Shown: positions 1 through 8,998, numbered from the stretch's first letter. The stretch: 64,000 bases of DNA from an uncultured Flavobacteriales bacterium (GCA_943787535.1 CALSMU010000006.1:62001-126000); one strand, 5' to 3'. Program-made: numbers and translations. Notes: generated from the sequence alone by a model not told the origin.

Positions 1-19
1 GAATTAGGTAGAGAATTAC

Positions 20-50
20 AAAAAAAGCCACTCAATGAGCGGCTTTTTTT
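20..50. terminator. Bidirectional hairpin terminator
   Basis: AAAAAAGCC and GGCTTTTTTT arms enclose a CTC/GAG inner stem with an A-C mismatch, flanked by an A run and a T run. It lies just past the stop codon of the minus-strand lipoprotein gene that ends at 60, so it probably ends the MATE-lipoprotein transcript. It would also work for a plus-strand gene arriving from outside the window. Confidence 0.75.
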
Positions 51-59
51 GTAAGTAGA

Positions 60-1019
60 TTATTCTCTTTTCAATTGTTCCTCGATCAAAACCATTTCAC
101 TTTTTCGGGATTTCAAAATAGATTTGTAAGAAACTGCGTTTTTGTTTCCTGCTGCTTCTGAAGCATCAATCCATTCAAGTGCTTTATCAAAATCATCTTT
201 AATTTCATATGCTAAGGCAAGATTATATGCTGCTTTACCTCTAGTTTTTTCATTTGTTTGAGATTCAATTTCTATTTCCCAATAATAGATTGCTTGGTCC
301 CAATCTCCTTTTTTAGCGCTTTTTTTAGCGGCTTTCATTTCATATGAACCTTTTGTGTAGTAGTATCTTACTTCTCTTGTAAAACTAGGTACGATTCTGT
401 TAAAATACAATTGCGCACCATACGCTCCGGCTTTAGATATAGAGCTGTATGCAGCCGGAGCCAAAGAAGAAAAACTATGGTCATTAGCTCCTGAGTACAC
501 AATAAATTCATCAATAATTTTACGTTCATTTGGATAGTAAACTCGCCACTGAGTTCTGACCTCTGCAGAATTTGATGAATAATAACTATCCGAATCAAAA
601 AGTTCCAAAGCAATTAAGCCATCGGCTCCATATTCTTGACAAATAGAGTCGATAATTTCAGATTTGATTGGTGTCTCACCAGAGATATCTTTTAACCCTA
701 GATTAATAATATCATTATGAATTAAGTCCATTCGGTCCGATTCTATCACCAATTTCCGCATGTTTTTTACAGCGCTTTTAGATCCGTATTTATCACCTAA
801 GATAGGTTCTCCGGTAACCAAACCTTCCAAAGCATTTAAAACTTGATTTCCTTTCCCTTTTAAGACTTTGGTTTTATTTATTACAAGCACAGAATCCAAA
901 TCTGCAGGTAGTGATATTTGAGCTGCATGTCGCACATTTAGATAAGTTGTTTCCATACATGATTGAAATAAGACTAGGGTTAATAACGCTACTCCGAAAG
1001 AAACAAATTGCTTTTTCAT
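60..1019 (-). CDS. DUF6340-type lipoprotein
   Basis: 319 residues. The N-terminus is a lipoprotein signal peptide, with a hydrophobic stretch ending in LFQSC and Cys21 as the lipidation site. The body resembles the Bacteroidota DUF6340 family: an N-terminal domain (about 30-210) with a YYYTKGSYEMKAAKKSAKKGDWDQA segment leading into a TPR-like C-terminus (about 225-300: GDWDQAIYYWEIE, KAAYNLALAYE, FDKALEWID). TPR-like repeats suggest protein binding at the inner face of the outer membrane; no enzymatic motif is visible. The ATG lies one base after the stop of the upstream MATE gene, so the two are almost certainly cotranscribed. The function is unknown, and the DUF assignment is by recognition rather than search. 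Confidence 0.8.
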   Translation of the reverse strand: MKKQFVSFGVALLTLVLFQSCMETTYLNVRHAAQISLPADLDSVLVINKTKVLKGKGNQVLNALEGLVTGEPILGDKYGSKSAVKNMRKLVIESDRMDLIHNDIINLGLKDISGETPIKSEIIDSICQEYGADGLIALELFDSDSYYSSNSAEVRTQWRVYYPNERKIIDEFIVYSGANDHSFSSLAPAAYSSISKAGAYGAQLYFNRIVPSFTREVRYYYTKGSYEMKAAKKSAKKGDWDQAIYYWEIEIESQTNEKTRGKAAYNLALAYEIKDDFDKALEWIDASEAAGNKNAVSYKSILKSRKSEMVLIEEQLKRE

Positions 1020-1020
1020 A

Positions 1021-2349
1021 TTATTTAATACTTACCAGTTTAGAAAATTTAACTACAAGACTTATTGCTCTCCACAACATCCAAGCCACAAATGCAATCC
1101 ATATGGAAAATAAGTCAAGCTGCAGATAGTCTGTTAATAATAAGACAGGGATGAAAATAATAAATGTTCCAACTAACAATATGTTTCGTAAAAACTTTGC
1201 TTCACCTAGACCTTTAAAAACTCCGTCAAAACTATAGGCTATAGAATTGATTGGAATTGCCAGAATAACTAGCCAATAGAAACGATTGAAAATTTGCTGA
1301 ACTTCTGGATCGGAATTGAAAATTTGAGCCATAAAAGGGTAGGAGATGAGATAAACAATGGATAAACCAAAGGCTATTTTGAGATTAATAAACATTAATT
1401 TCCAACCTAATCGATTTAGGTTTTTATTATCCTTTGCTCCCAGAAATTTTCCAGCTAAAGCATTTCCAGCATTTGAGTATCCATCTATAAAGAATGAGGT
1501 AAATAGCCAAATGTTTATTCCGATTGTGTATGCTGCTAACTGTTTTTCTCCATATCCACTTGCATATCTGAGGGCTAATATGAAAGTTATATTTAGAGCC
1601 AATGATCGCATTAGCATATTCATAGCAATCCAAAACATATTCGAGAACTCAGGGTTTAGGGGAACTCTCAATTTTAAATTAAAAGGTGTTTTATTTAATA
1701 AATAAACGATACATAATATAGCCATCATTAGTTGTGAAATAACACTAGCAATTGCTGCTCCTTCAACACCGTAAGCCGGCACTAAACCTTCTATGCCGTT
1801 TACTAAAATTAAATCCATTACAATATTTGCTGTCCCTCCAATAAAGCTAATTACCATTGCCCAAGAAGTATTTTGATAACCTCTAAACACCCCAAATACT
1901 CCTACAATAAAAAGAGAAAGTGGTAACCCCATTGCTCTAATATTGTAATAACTTGCTGAAAATTTTTTGATTCTTTGGTTGTCTTCTTGGAATAAGACAT
2001 CACTGATATCCCCGTAATACATCGAAGTTAAAAACCAAAATAAACCACCTAATGCTAGACTGAAAGCAAGCGACTGGGGGATGAGTGATTTAATTTCATT
2101 TAACTTACCCATTCCTAGGTATTTGCTAATTATTGCAGAAACAGCAGTTCGAACTTGAGCTAACCCCCATACGAGCGTCATTATTAATCCAACAGCTAGC
2201 CCAACTCCTCCTTGGGCTTGAGTTGCGTGTTCGGGCATCTGTCCAATAATGGCAGTATCGGCTAATCCAATAAGTGGTTCAGTAATGTTGTATAAAATAG
2301 CAGGAATTGCTAATTTATTAATCTGTTTCGTATTTAGCTCAAATGACAT
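1021..2349 (-). CDS. MATE family efflux transporter (DinF-like)
   Basis: 442 residues, about twelve hydrophobic segments, the usual MATE length. The N-terminus (KLAIPAILYNITEPLIGLADTAIIGQ) is the typical MATE repeat-1 start, and GVEGAAIASVISQ around residue 200 is the typical motif that closes the first half. MATE proteins export cationic or organic compounds in exchange for H+ or Na+. The sequence resembles the DinF/NorM branch, but the substrate cannot be read from it. It is the first gene of a two-gene unit with the downstream lipoprotein. A second MATE paralogue is present at 25161-26495. Confidence 0.9.
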   Translation of the reverse strand: MSFELNTKQINKLAIPAILYNITEPLIGLADTAIIGQMPEHATQAQGGVGLAVGLIMTLVWGLAQVRTAVSAIISKYLGMGKLNEIKSLIPQSLAFSLALGGLFWFLTSMYYGDISDVLFQEDNQRIKKFSASYYNIRAMGLPLSLFIVGVFGVFRGYQNTSWAMVISFIGGTANIVMDLILVNGIEGLVPAYGVEGAAIASVISQLMMAILCIVYLLNKTPFNLKLRVPLNPEFSNMFWIAMNMLMRSLALNITFILALRYASGYGEKQLAAYTIGINIWLFTSFFIDGYSNAGNALAGKFLGAKDNKNLNRLGWKLMFINLKIAFGLSIVYLISYPFMAQIFNSDPEVQQIFNRFYWLVILAIPINSIAYSFDGVFKGLGEAKFLRNILLVGTFIIFIPVLLLTDYLQLDLFSIWIAFVAWMLWRAISLVVKFSKLVSIK

Positions 2350-2388
2350 TTGGTTGCATTAATACTTCGCTGAATAAGATAATATTCT

Positions 2389-3273
2389 TTAGAGCATAAA
2401 GTTTCTGGTTATCGTAAAGCCTAAACGAAATTCTCCAAGATTAATATTCGACTTTGTATAGGGAATAAACTGCGTTTCGCCAAAACCACGTGAATTTGTG
2501 AAGTTTATATGAAAGTCATGTCCATAAGTAATGAATTCAATGCCTAAGGCAATAGCGCTCTGGAAATCTGTTCTTAAATTGGGAGAATCAAAGTTATAGT
2601 AGTATTCTCCTATGATCGCTATTTTTTTTGCAATTTTTATAGAAACAGCAGAACCTATAGAAAATAAACCATTTTGATCTAGAATATCAACATAGTTTCT
2701 ATGTGTATAACTTGGAAGCAATGCAAATGCCATTTTATCACCAAACTTACGTGTGATAATTATTTGAGACGCATAGGATAAACGGTGAGTTGCGGTAGGG
2801 AAAGAGGTAACCGAAGCAGAGTCATTTGATTTCTTCATGTAAGTTAAGGCGCTTGATCCCAATATAGCAATGCTAATCGGCACTTTGTTGTCTTTTGTCT
2901 GATGAAGGATTCTATATTTAAAAAAACCATCTATTAGAGAATTAATTGGCCCCTGTCCTTTTGACCTTCCTAAGCCAATTAGAAAATCATCTGAAACACC
3001 ATATTCAAAAGCAAATCGGATATCAGCGGCATTGTCAATTCCAAATAATGTAAAAGCTCCACCATTTATATCTCCAAACCTGTGTGAAATTCTAAAATCT
3101 AACGTCTTTTTTTCAATGCATTCAGTCGAATGTGAATTTATGATTCTTGTTGAACCAAAAGTTCTGCTAATTGGTTTGCTTTTTTTTTCAGATTCCGAAT
3201 TTTCTTGCGAAGTTCCTGCCAACAGCAAAAGTATTAGAAAGAAAGTTAAACCGTGTTTCATAGAGATTCGCAT
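2389..3273 (-). CDS. DUF5777-type outer membrane barrel protein
   Basis: Up to 299 residues in the open frame. The longest version begins with a TTG at 3288 that lies within a promoter-like TATACTTTG, so I prefer the ATG at 3273; an ATG at 3261 is also possible. A signal peptide (KHGLTFFLILLLLAGTSQ) precedes a region rich in alternating hydrophobic strands: RTFGSTRIINSHSTE, LDFRISHRFG, ADIRFAFEYGVSDDFLIGLGRS, TYGHDFHINFTNSRG. This pattern fits the DUF5777 family of Bacteroidota beta-barrel proteins, which often sit with cytochrome or YceI-like genes. None of those are nearby here. Outer membrane location is inferred from the signal peptide, the strand pattern and the aromatic-rich C-terminus; the function is unknown. 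Confidence 0.75.
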   Translation of the reverse strand: MRISMKHGLTFFLILLLLAGTSQENSESEKKSKPISRTFGSTRIINSHSTECIEKKTLDFRISHRFGDINGGAFTLFGIDNAADIRFAFEYGVSDDFLIGLGRSKGQGPINSLIDGFFKYRILHQTKDNKVPISIAILGSSALTYMKKSNDSASVTSFPTATHRLSYASQIIITRKFGDKMAFALLPSYTHRNYVDILDQNGLFSIGSAVSIKIAKKIAIIGEYYYNFDSPNLRTDFQSAIALGIEFITYGHDFHINFTNSRGFGETQFIPYTKSNINLGEFRLGFTITRNFML

Positions 3274-3288
3274 TTTAATGGTTTTCAA

Positions 3289-3647
3289 AGTATAAAGATA
3301 TTAATTATTAACACTACAAAGTAAAAAAGGAAAAAGTAGCTCGAACTTCTTTGTATTGAATGACTTAATTCTATAGTATAAGTGTTCAAAATTGTTTTGT
3401 ATCCGTAAAGGGGATGGATTAAAGAAAACAGTATTAAATCAAAAATATTTGGGCCCTTGGTCAGTTAGATTTTTTGACTTGATGGATAATTAGATAACTC
3501 ATTCTTGGCAAAACGAAGTGAGAATAATTGAGGATCTATAGGGTTTATAGTCGGTAATGTATTTTATTGAGGTTAAGGTAAGAAACAGTAAGAATAGAAA
3601 AAACCATCCCCCAATAGGCGGATTTGACACCGAGTATAACCGGGTTG
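3289..3647. other. Intergenic region without a recognised gene
   Basis: About 360 bases between the barrel-protein gene and the small membrane-protein gene. I found no tRNA-like cloverleaf, convincing terminator or protein-like reading frame. A plus-strand open frame beginning at 3557 runs antisense through the small membrane-protein gene and has shadow composition. The bases next to 3290 probably hold the promoter of the barrel-protein gene (TATACTTTG, minus strand). Confidence 0.5.
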
Positions 3648-3914
3648 CTATTCCCTTTCTTCTTTCATTTCTATTTTGTTTTTTTTGGCTTCCATTGCCT
3701 TTTCTTCCTTTATACTTTCCGAAACTACCCAGGCAACTACTGCAATTAATATTAGCAGCATAAAGAGCTTTTTGTTCTTATAAAGAGGTTGTTTAGGTCG
3801 CTTAGTTATTTCATTGTATTGCATACGAATTTTATCGAAGTCTTTGAATTTATCGCTGACTGCATGTGGCGGAAGCTTGCGCTCTTTGTCTCTATTTATT
3901 TTGTACTTCCTCAT
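3648..3914 (-). CDS. Small single-pass membrane protein behind ECF sigma factor
   Basis: 88 residues. The first 48 are charged and basic (MRKYKINRDKERKLPPHAVSD and on), followed by one transmembrane helix (about 49-67, KLFMLLILIAVVAWVVSES) and a short, highly charged K/E-rich tail. It starts three bases after the stop codon of the ECF sigma factor gene, so it is cotranscribed. The position is where an anti-sigma factor would be expected, but there is no recognisable anti-sigma domain and I do not claim that role. By the positive-inside rule the N-terminus probably faces the cytoplasm. Its function is unknown. Confidence 0.7.
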   Translation of the reverse strand: MRKYKINRDKERKLPPHAVSDKFKDFDKIRMQYNEITKRPKQPLYKNKKLFMLLILIAVVAWVVSESIKEEKAMEAKKNKIEMKEERE

Positions 3915-3917
3915 TCG

Positions 3918-4475
3918 TTAGTTGGCATTCAATATTGTTTTTAATTTTTCAATTACTCGGTAGACTCTTATTTTAGCATTCCCTTCTGAAATAGCTTTAA
4001 TTTCTCCTATACTTTTAAAAGACATTTTTTCAAAATATCTTAATTCGATTAATTCAGTATGTTCCAAAGGTAAATTATTCAGAGCCTCAATTAGCATTTC
4101 TTGGCGGTCTTCATCAATACCCTCTTTCATTTCAGTCATTAAATCAATAACATCAGACTCCATTATTTCTACCTCATTTGTTTTTTTTGACTTTCTGAAA
4201 TACATATTGGTTTCATTCGATGCAATTCTATAAAGCCAAGAGGAAAGAGGGAAACCTTGAAATTTAAACTTCTTAATGTTTAATAAAGCTTTAAGGAAAA
4301 CTGTGGAAGTAATGTCACCAGCAATATCTTCATTCTTAACTTTTTTAAATATGAAAAGAAAAATTTGTCTATGATATTTATCATACAAAGGAGCAAACCT
4401 AGCAGGGTTATTTTGCGCAGCAACGATAAGTTTTTGCTCAATTGTTAATTCCCGACTCTGTTTACTTCCTTGCAA
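3918..4475 (-). CDS. ECF-type RNA polymerase sigma factor
   Basis: Region 2 is visible as FAPLYDKYHRQIFLFIFKKV through SSWLYRIASNETNMYFRK. Region 4 is a helix-turn-helix, LPLEHTELIELRYFEKMSFKSIGEI and on to NAKIRVYRVIEKLK. There is no region 3, as expected for an ECF sigma factor. The frame stays open to a TTG at 4508, but that TTG is part of a TATCTTTG promoter box (4506-4513), so a later start such as the TTG at 4475 is more likely. There is no ATG in the N-terminal part, so the start is uncertain. The small membrane protein follows three bases downstream. The signal it answers is not evident. Confidence 0.88.
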   Translation of the reverse strand: MQGSKQSRELTIEQKLIVAAQNNPARFAPLYDKYHRQIFLFIFKKVKNEDIAGDITSTVFLKALLNIKKFKFQGFPLSSWLYRIASNETNMYFRKSKKTNEVEIMESDVIDLMTEMKEGIDEDRQEMLIEALNNLPLEHTELIELRYFEKMSFKSIGEIKAISEGNAKIRVYRVIEKLKTILNAN

Positions 4476-4505
4476 CTGAAATTGTATTAATTCGATGAGG
4501 TAATG

Positions 4506-4513
4506 CAAAGATA
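4506..4513 (-). promoter_or_regulatory. -7 box TATCTTTG of the sigma factor gene
   Basis: Exact match to the Bacteroidota -7 consensus TAnnTTTG on the minus strand. It overlaps the most upstream possible start codon of the ECF sigma gene and therefore argues against that start. Confidence 0.55.
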
Positions 4514-4686
4514 TGAAAACGGTACAGATTATTTTTTTGTTCTATGGGATTACAATCAGGACATTTTCAATTATTTCCATAATACTTATGTCAAATTGCC
4601 TATGATTGCAAATTTAAGGGCAAGAAAGGGAATGCGCATTGTGTGCTAAAAATTGTTTTTGAATAGTAAGAGAAGTAAATTCTCGT

Positions 4687-4694
4687 TACCTTTG
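4687..4694 (+). promoter_or_regulatory. -7 box TACCTTTG of ubiE, leaderless spacing
   Basis: Exact TAnnTTTG match that ends five bases before the ubiE ATG at 4700. Transcription starting the usual few bases downstream would begin at or next to the start codon. Confidence 0.65.
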
Positions 4695-4699
4695 TACAC

Positions 4700-5434
4700 A
4701 TGTCAAAAAATAAGATAGTTACTCCCTTTAAAGATTCAGACAGCTCCAAAAAAGAACAAGTTGCTGAAATGTTTGATAATATTTCTCATAGATATGATTT
4801 TTTGAATCATTTTTTATCTTTTGGTATTGATAAAATCTGGAGAAAGAAGGCAATTAAAATAATTGGAAGATACAACCCTAAATTAATTTTGGATATAGCC
4901 ACTGGTACAGGGGATTTTGCAATAGAAGCCTTGAAGTTAAACCCCGAAAAGGTTATTGGAATTGATATATCCAATGGGATGCTCGACAAGGGCAGAGAAA
5001 AAATGATAAAAAAGGGTTTTGAAGATAAAATAACACTTCAAAATGGGGATTCAGAAAATCTACCCTTCGATGATAACTGTTTTGATGCTATTACTGTTGG
5101 GTTCGGGGTAAGAAACTTTGAGAATCTGGAAAAAGGCCTTGCAGAAATGTATAGAGTTTTAAATGTTGGAGGAGTTTCCGCGGTTCTAGAGTTTTCAAAG
5201 CCGAAAAATTTTCCGATAAAACAATCTTACATGATATATTCAAAATACATTATGCCTAAGGTGGGTAAAACTATTTCTAAAGATGCTTCGGCATATGCCT
5301 ATCTTCCTGAGTCTATTGAGGCTTTTCCCGAGGGTAAAGAGTTTTTGGATATTTATGAATCTGTTGGTTTTAAAAATGTTTCTAAGGTCAAAGTTTCAGG
5401 AGGAATAGCTACAATATATATCGCAGAGAAATAA
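4700..5434 (+). CDS. ubiE: Demethylmenaquinone methyltransferase
   Basis: 244 residues, the normal UbiE/MenG length. It performs the last step of menaquinone synthesis, the SAM-dependent C-methylation of demethylmenaquinone. The family signature [21 protein letters not shown] is at 24-44, the SAM-binding motif [11 protein letters not shown] at 64-74, the acidic end of strand 2 at VIGIDIS, and [20 protein letters not shown] is the usual UbiE C-terminal signature. A flavobacterium would use this enzyme for menaquinone, so menG is an equally valid name. It is followed 44 bases later by porT, a neighbour pair typical of Bacteroidota. Confidence 0.95.
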   Translation: MSKNKIVTPFKDSDSSKKEQVAEMFDNISHRYDFLNHFLSFGIDKIWRKKAIKIIGRYNPKLILDIATGTGDFAIEALKLNPEKVIGIDISNGMLDKGREKMIKKGFEDKITLQNGDSENLPFDDNCFDAITVGFGVRNFENLEKGLAEMYRVLNVGGVSAVLEFSKPKNFPIKQSYMIYSKYIMPKVGKTISKDASAYAYLPESIEAFPEGKEFLDIYESVGFKNVSKVKVSGGIATIYIAEK

Positions 5435-5478
5435 AACCTAAATACCTACGTTTATACCTAAATTTTATTTCCACATTA

Positions 5479-6192
5479 ATGAAAAAGTTGATTATCATAT
5501 GTTTATTATTTGTTATTGCTACAAATGGCTATTCACAACAAATGAAAAATTTATATGACTTTGACGAGGCTAGAATGCATTTTGGTTTTGTGCTAGGCTA
5601 TAATAAAGCGGATTTCTATCTAGATAAAAACGCAGAATATGGTACGTCAATAGATACCTTGATGGTGATGGAGGTAGAACCAAAGTCCGGGTTTAATCTT
5701 GGTATAGTTTCTTCATTGAATCTTACACCCAATCTAAAAATACGACTTGTTCCTTCTTTGTCATTTCAAGAAAGGGTTTTAGAATATACTTATTTCAAAC
5801 AACCTGATACTTCCGAGTTTTGGAAGAAACCAGTTCAGCCAGTTTTTTTAGATTTCCCGCTATTGGTTAAGTTTAGAACAAACAGAATAAATAATTTTGC
5901 CGCATATGTTATTGGTGGGGGAAGGTTTGGTCTTGATATGTCTAGTAGTGAGGATGTTAAAAATTCTTCAGCTTCATTGGAGGACCAGATAGTTAAGACA
6001 TCCAGAGCGGATTATGGATTAGAAATTGGAGGTGGAATTGATTTTTTTTTGGAGTATTTCAAATTTGGAATTGAGCTGAAACTAGGTTTGGGGTTAAAGA
6101 ATATGCTCATTCAAGAAAATTTGAAATTTTCTAGCCCTATTGAAAGTTTGCGCTCAAAAGTGTGGTCTTTGTCATTTACATTTGAAGGGTAA
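5479..6192 (+). CDS. porT: Type IX secretion protein PorT
   Basis: 237 residues. A signal peptide (MKKLIIICLLFVIATNGYSQQ) precedes a predicted eight-stranded outer membrane barrel of the PorT family: MHFGFVLGYNKADF near the start, SGFNLGIVSSLNLTPNLKIRLVPSLSFQER, a FPLLVKFRTNRINNFAAYVIGGGRFG segment, and a final aromatic strand ending in SFTFEG. PorT (SprT in gliding flavobacteria) is needed for type IX secretion. The position directly downstream of ubiE supports the call. Its stop overlaps the next start by one base (TAATG), so translation of the two genes is probably coupled. Confidence 0.88.
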   Translation: MKKLIIICLLFVIATNGYSQQMKNLYDFDEARMHFGFVLGYNKADFYLDKNAEYGTSIDTLMVMEVEPKSGFNLGIVSSLNLTPNLKIRLVPSLSFQERVLEYTYFKQPDTSEFWKKPVQPVFLDFPLLVKFRTNRINNFAAYVIGGGRFGLDMSSSEDVKNSSASLEDQIVKTSRADYGLEIGGGIDFFLEYFKFGIELKLGLGLKNMLIQENLKFSSPIESLRSKVWSLSFTFEG

Positions 6193-7757
6193 TGATAAAG
6201 GAAATTCAGATATCTCTTCTTCCCGAACAAGTCTTTATGGAAGGGCAGTTGCTTACTTCAGTTTCACTCTTTTTAAAACTTGAAAAAGAAAGGGTTAATC
6301 ATATTGAAATAATAAAGCGCTCGATAGATGCGCGTAGAACTCCTGTTAAATATCAGGTAAAAGCGCTCGTATATGTCGATGAAGATTTTACGGAAGTAGA
6401 AAATACTTTTAACTATCAAAATGTAGAAAATTCTAGTGATTTTGTGGTGATTGTTGGTAGTGGTCCTGCCGGTCTTTTTGCGGCTTTGCAGGCATTAGAG
6501 TATGGTTTAAAGCCAATTGTGTTTGAAAGAGGAAAAGATGTAAGAGCACGTAGAAAAGATCTTGCAACGATTAATAAAGAAGGGGTGGTAAATCCAGAAT
6601 CTAACTATTGTTATGGTGAAGGAGGCGCAGGAACATATTCTGATGGTAAATTATATACGCGCTCTAAAAAAAAGGGAAATGTAAAAAGAGTCTTAGATAC
6701 ATTGGTTTTTCATGGAGCAGATAAAAATATTTTGATTGATGCTCATCCGCATATCGGTACAAATAAATTACCTCAGTTAATTGCCAATATTCGAGATCAG
6801 ATTATTTCTTGTGGAGGAGAAATTCGCTTTAATGCAAAAATGACGGATATTACAATCGAACAAGGAAAAGTAAAAGGGATATCAATTAACGGAAATGAAC
6901 ATGTTTCTTGTGAGAATTTGATTTTAGCTACTGGGCATTCCGCAAGAGATATTTATTTCTTATTGGAGAAAAAAGGCATTAAACAAGAATATAAGTCTTT
7001 TGCAATGGGAGTGAGGGTTGAGCATTCTCAAGCTCTAATTGATAAGGTGCAGTACAAATGCAGTGGTGATAGGGGAGAGTATTTGCCTCCAGCATCCTAC
7101 AGTTTAGTTGAACAAACGGGGGGTAGAGGGGTTTATTCTTTTTGTATGTGTCCAGGAGGAGTAATAGCTCCTTGTGCTACTTCTGAAGGAGAGGTGGTGA
7201 CTAACGGATGGTCACCGAGTAAACGGAATAATCCATTTTCTAATTCAGGAATTGTGACAGAGGTTCGATGGGATGATATTTCAGATTTTCATAGTTACGG
7301 AGCTTTAGCTGGGGTGTATTTTCAAAAAAGTGTAGAAACAAAATGCTGGGAAATCGCTGGGCAAGAACAGAAAGTTCCAGCACAAAGAATGATTGATTTT
7401 GTAGAAGGGATAAAGTCAAAGGATTTACCGAAAACTTCCTACCATCCGGGAATTACTTCTGTTCAACTTTCAGATGTGCTGCCGGAATTTATGGTAAAAG
7501 CATTAAGAAAGGGTTTTAAAGCTTTTAAGATGAAAATGAAGGGTTACTATACAAATGACGCAGTATTGCATGCGGTGGAGTCTAGAACTTCTTCACCCGT
7601 TCGCATTCCAAGAGATAAAGAATCTTTTGAGCATGTAGAGGTGAAAGGGTTGTACCCAGTAGGAGAAGGAGCAGGTTATGCTGGTGGTATAGTTTCTGCA
7701 GCAATTGATGGGCAAAGATGTATTGAAGCTATTGTAAATGGAAAAGTATTGGGTTAA
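6192..7757 (+). CDS. FAD-dependent oxidoreductase (COG2509-type)
   Basis: 521 residues. About 80 N-terminal residues precede a Rossmann dinucleotide-binding motif, VVIVGSGPAGLFAA, with GSGPAG at 89-94. Further family features are YGEGGAGTYSDGKLYTR (about 147-163), LATGHSARDIY, and the closing FAD-contact motif LYPVGEGAGYAGGIVSAAIDG near the C-terminus. Proteins of this group are annotated as uncharacterised FAD-dependent dehydrogenases; the substrate is not known. The ATG overlaps the porT stop by one base. That arrangement may just be operon packing, but it makes a co-expressed role with envelope biogenesis possible. Confidence 0.85.
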   Translation: MIKEIQISLLPEQVFMEGQLLTSVSLFLKLEKERVNHIEIIKRSIDARRTPVKYQVKALVYVDEDFTEVENTFNYQNVENSSDFVVIVGSGPAGLFAALQALEYGLKPIVFERGKDVRARRKDLATINKEGVVNPESNYCYGEGGAGTYSDGKLYTRSKKKGNVKRVLDTLVFHGADKNILIDAHPHIGTNKLPQLIANIRDQIISCGGEIRFNAKMTDITIEQGKVKGISINGNEHVSCENLILATGHSARDIYFLLEKKGIKQEYKSFAMGVRVEHSQALIDKVQYKCSGDRGEYLPPASYSLVEQTGGRGVYSFCMCPGGVIAPCATSEGEVVTNGWSPSKRNNPFSNSGIVTEVRWDDISDFHSYGALAGVYFQKSVETKCWEIAGQEQKVPAQRMIDFVEGIKSKDLPKTSYHPGITSVQLSDVLPEFMVKALRKGFKAFKMKMKGYYTNDAVLHAVESRTSSPVRIPRDKESFEHVEVKGLYPVGEGAGYAGGIVSAAIDGQRCIEAIVNGKVLG

Positions 7758-7808
7758 ACCTTCTGCCACTTTTCAAGTCTAAATGAATATTATAAAAAAT
7801 ATTATACT

Positions 7809-8237
7809 ATGAAAAAAAGCATAAAATTATTGTCAATCGTTTTGTTAATTGGAGGTATGTTTTCATTTGGATTGGTTTCAGAACCTGATCATGAAGTTAA
7901 AAACAATCAAACTTATAAGTGGGAAAAATTAGGTTCAAGAAAAGTAAATATGGGGGCCGATCATGACGTGATTCTAGTTACTGCATTTGAAGGTTTTTTT
8001 ACCAAGATAAAATTTAAGGTTTTGGATGCGCCTATATTGTTGCGAAGTGTAAAAATTGTATTTGGTAATGGAGAATCTAGGAGCTTCAAATTAAATAAGA
8101 AATTTACAGCAGGAATGGAGTCTCGTGTTATTGCCTTACCGGGAAACAAAAGGATAATTAGGAAGATTGTGATGAATTATACTGCTGTTGCAAAACATAA
8201 AGGTAGGGCTACTTTCGTTGTTTGGGGTAAACATTAA
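7809..8237 (+). CDS. Small secreted protein, DUF2541-like
   Basis: 142 residues, with a signal peptide (KSIKLLSIVLLIGGMFSFGLVS). The mature part reads WEKLGSRKVNMGADHDVILVTAFEGFFTKIKFKVLDAPILLRSVKIVFGNGE, a pattern I recognise from the DUF2541 group of small exported beta-rich proteins. It ends in a strand carrying RATFVVWG. No catalytic residues stand out. It is 51 bases downstream of the flavoprotein gene on the same strand and may be the last gene of the ubiE-porT unit. The function is unknown. Confidence 0.75.
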   Translation: MKKSIKLLSIVLLIGGMFSFGLVSEPDHEVKNNQTYKWEKLGSRKVNMGADHDVILVTAFEGFFTKIKFKVLDAPILLRSVKIVFGNGESRSFKLNKKFTAGMESRVIALPGNKRIIRKIVMNYTAVAKHKGRATFVVWGKH

Positions 8238-8264
8238 GTGTGTAATAGAAACAAACAGTAGCAG

Positions 8265-8981
8265 TTAAATAGAATTTTGTTTAAAATATTCAGAACAATA
8301 AATTGCAGCAGATATGCCAAGATTAAGTGATTCTGTGTTTTCTCCACCTGGGATAGTAGTCTTATGCGTTATTAATGGAGTAAGCTCATCGGAAATCCCA
8401 TGCGATTCGCTTCCCAATAAAAAACAGCATGGGCTATTGATTTTTGAATTGAATATGGACTCTCCTTTAAGCAATGCACCATAAACAGGGAGTTTTGAGT
8501 CTAAAAGAAATTGATGTAAATCAGTGTAAATTACATCTGTCTTAAAAATGGACCCCATAGAAGCCATAATAACTTTAGGATTGAATTTGTCAACGCTGTT
8601 GCCAGAGCAGATTATTTGCTTAATCCCAAACCAATTTGCAGTTCTGATAATCGTACCTAGGTTTCCAGGGTCATTTACACCATCAATTACTAAACTAGTA
8701 ATACCCAGGTTGATTGAATTTGAAATAGGGATTTTAACGAGAGCTAGAACTTTGTTAGGAGTTGAAAGTGATGTGATTCTCCCCAGGTCTTTTGATGAGA
8801 CTTTAATGTGTTCAACATCAACTAACCATTCATCGGTAGCATAAATGTCCAATATTTGGAAATTGGAATCTAGAAGTTCTTCTACATTTTTTTCCCCCTC
8901 AACTACAAATAATCCTTCTTCAATTCTGTTCTTTTTCCTTTTTAATGAATTGATTAGCTTTATTTCTCTATTATTAATCAC
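8265..8981 (-). CDS. RNA 2'-O-methyltransferase, SpoU/TrmH family
   Basis: 238 residues. The N-terminal SpoU substrate-binding domain (INSLKRKKNRIEEGLFVVEGEKNVEELL) is followed by the SPOUT trefoil-knot domain. The three SPOUT motifs are visible: DGVNDPGNLGTIIRTANWFG, LLGSESHGISDEL and ESLNLGISAAIYCSEYF. The family methylates the 2'-OH of rRNA or tRNA with SAM; the exact target cannot be read from the sequence. The start codon is GTG; no ATG lies near the conserved N-terminus. It is divergent from the TamL-like gene, and only 64 bases separate the two starts. Confidence 0.9.
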   Translation of the reverse strand: MINNREIKLINSLKRKKNRIEEGLFVVEGEKNVEELLDSNFQILDIYATDEWLVDVEHIKVSSKDLGRITSLSTPNKVLALVKIPISNSINLGITSLVIDGVNDPGNLGTIIRTANWFGIKQIICSGNSVDKFNPKVIMASMGSIFKTDVIYTDLHQFLLDSKLPVYGALLKGESIFNSKINSPCCFLLGSESHGISDELTPLITHKTTIPGGENTESLNLGISAAIYCSEYFKQNSI

Positions 8982-8990
8982 CTATATTTC

Positions 8991-8998
8991 TATTTTTG
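8991..8998 (+). promoter_or_regulatory. -7 box TATTTTTG upstream of tamL
   Basis: Exact TAnnTTTG match in the short divergent gap between the methyltransferase and TamL-like genes. It is one of two boxes on this strand (the other is at 9033). Confidence 0.45.

Noticed and set aside
3557..3763. Plus-strand open frame of 68 codons
   Set aside because: It runs antisense through the small membrane-protein gene, and its hydrophobic content is the complement of that gene's lysine-rich tail.
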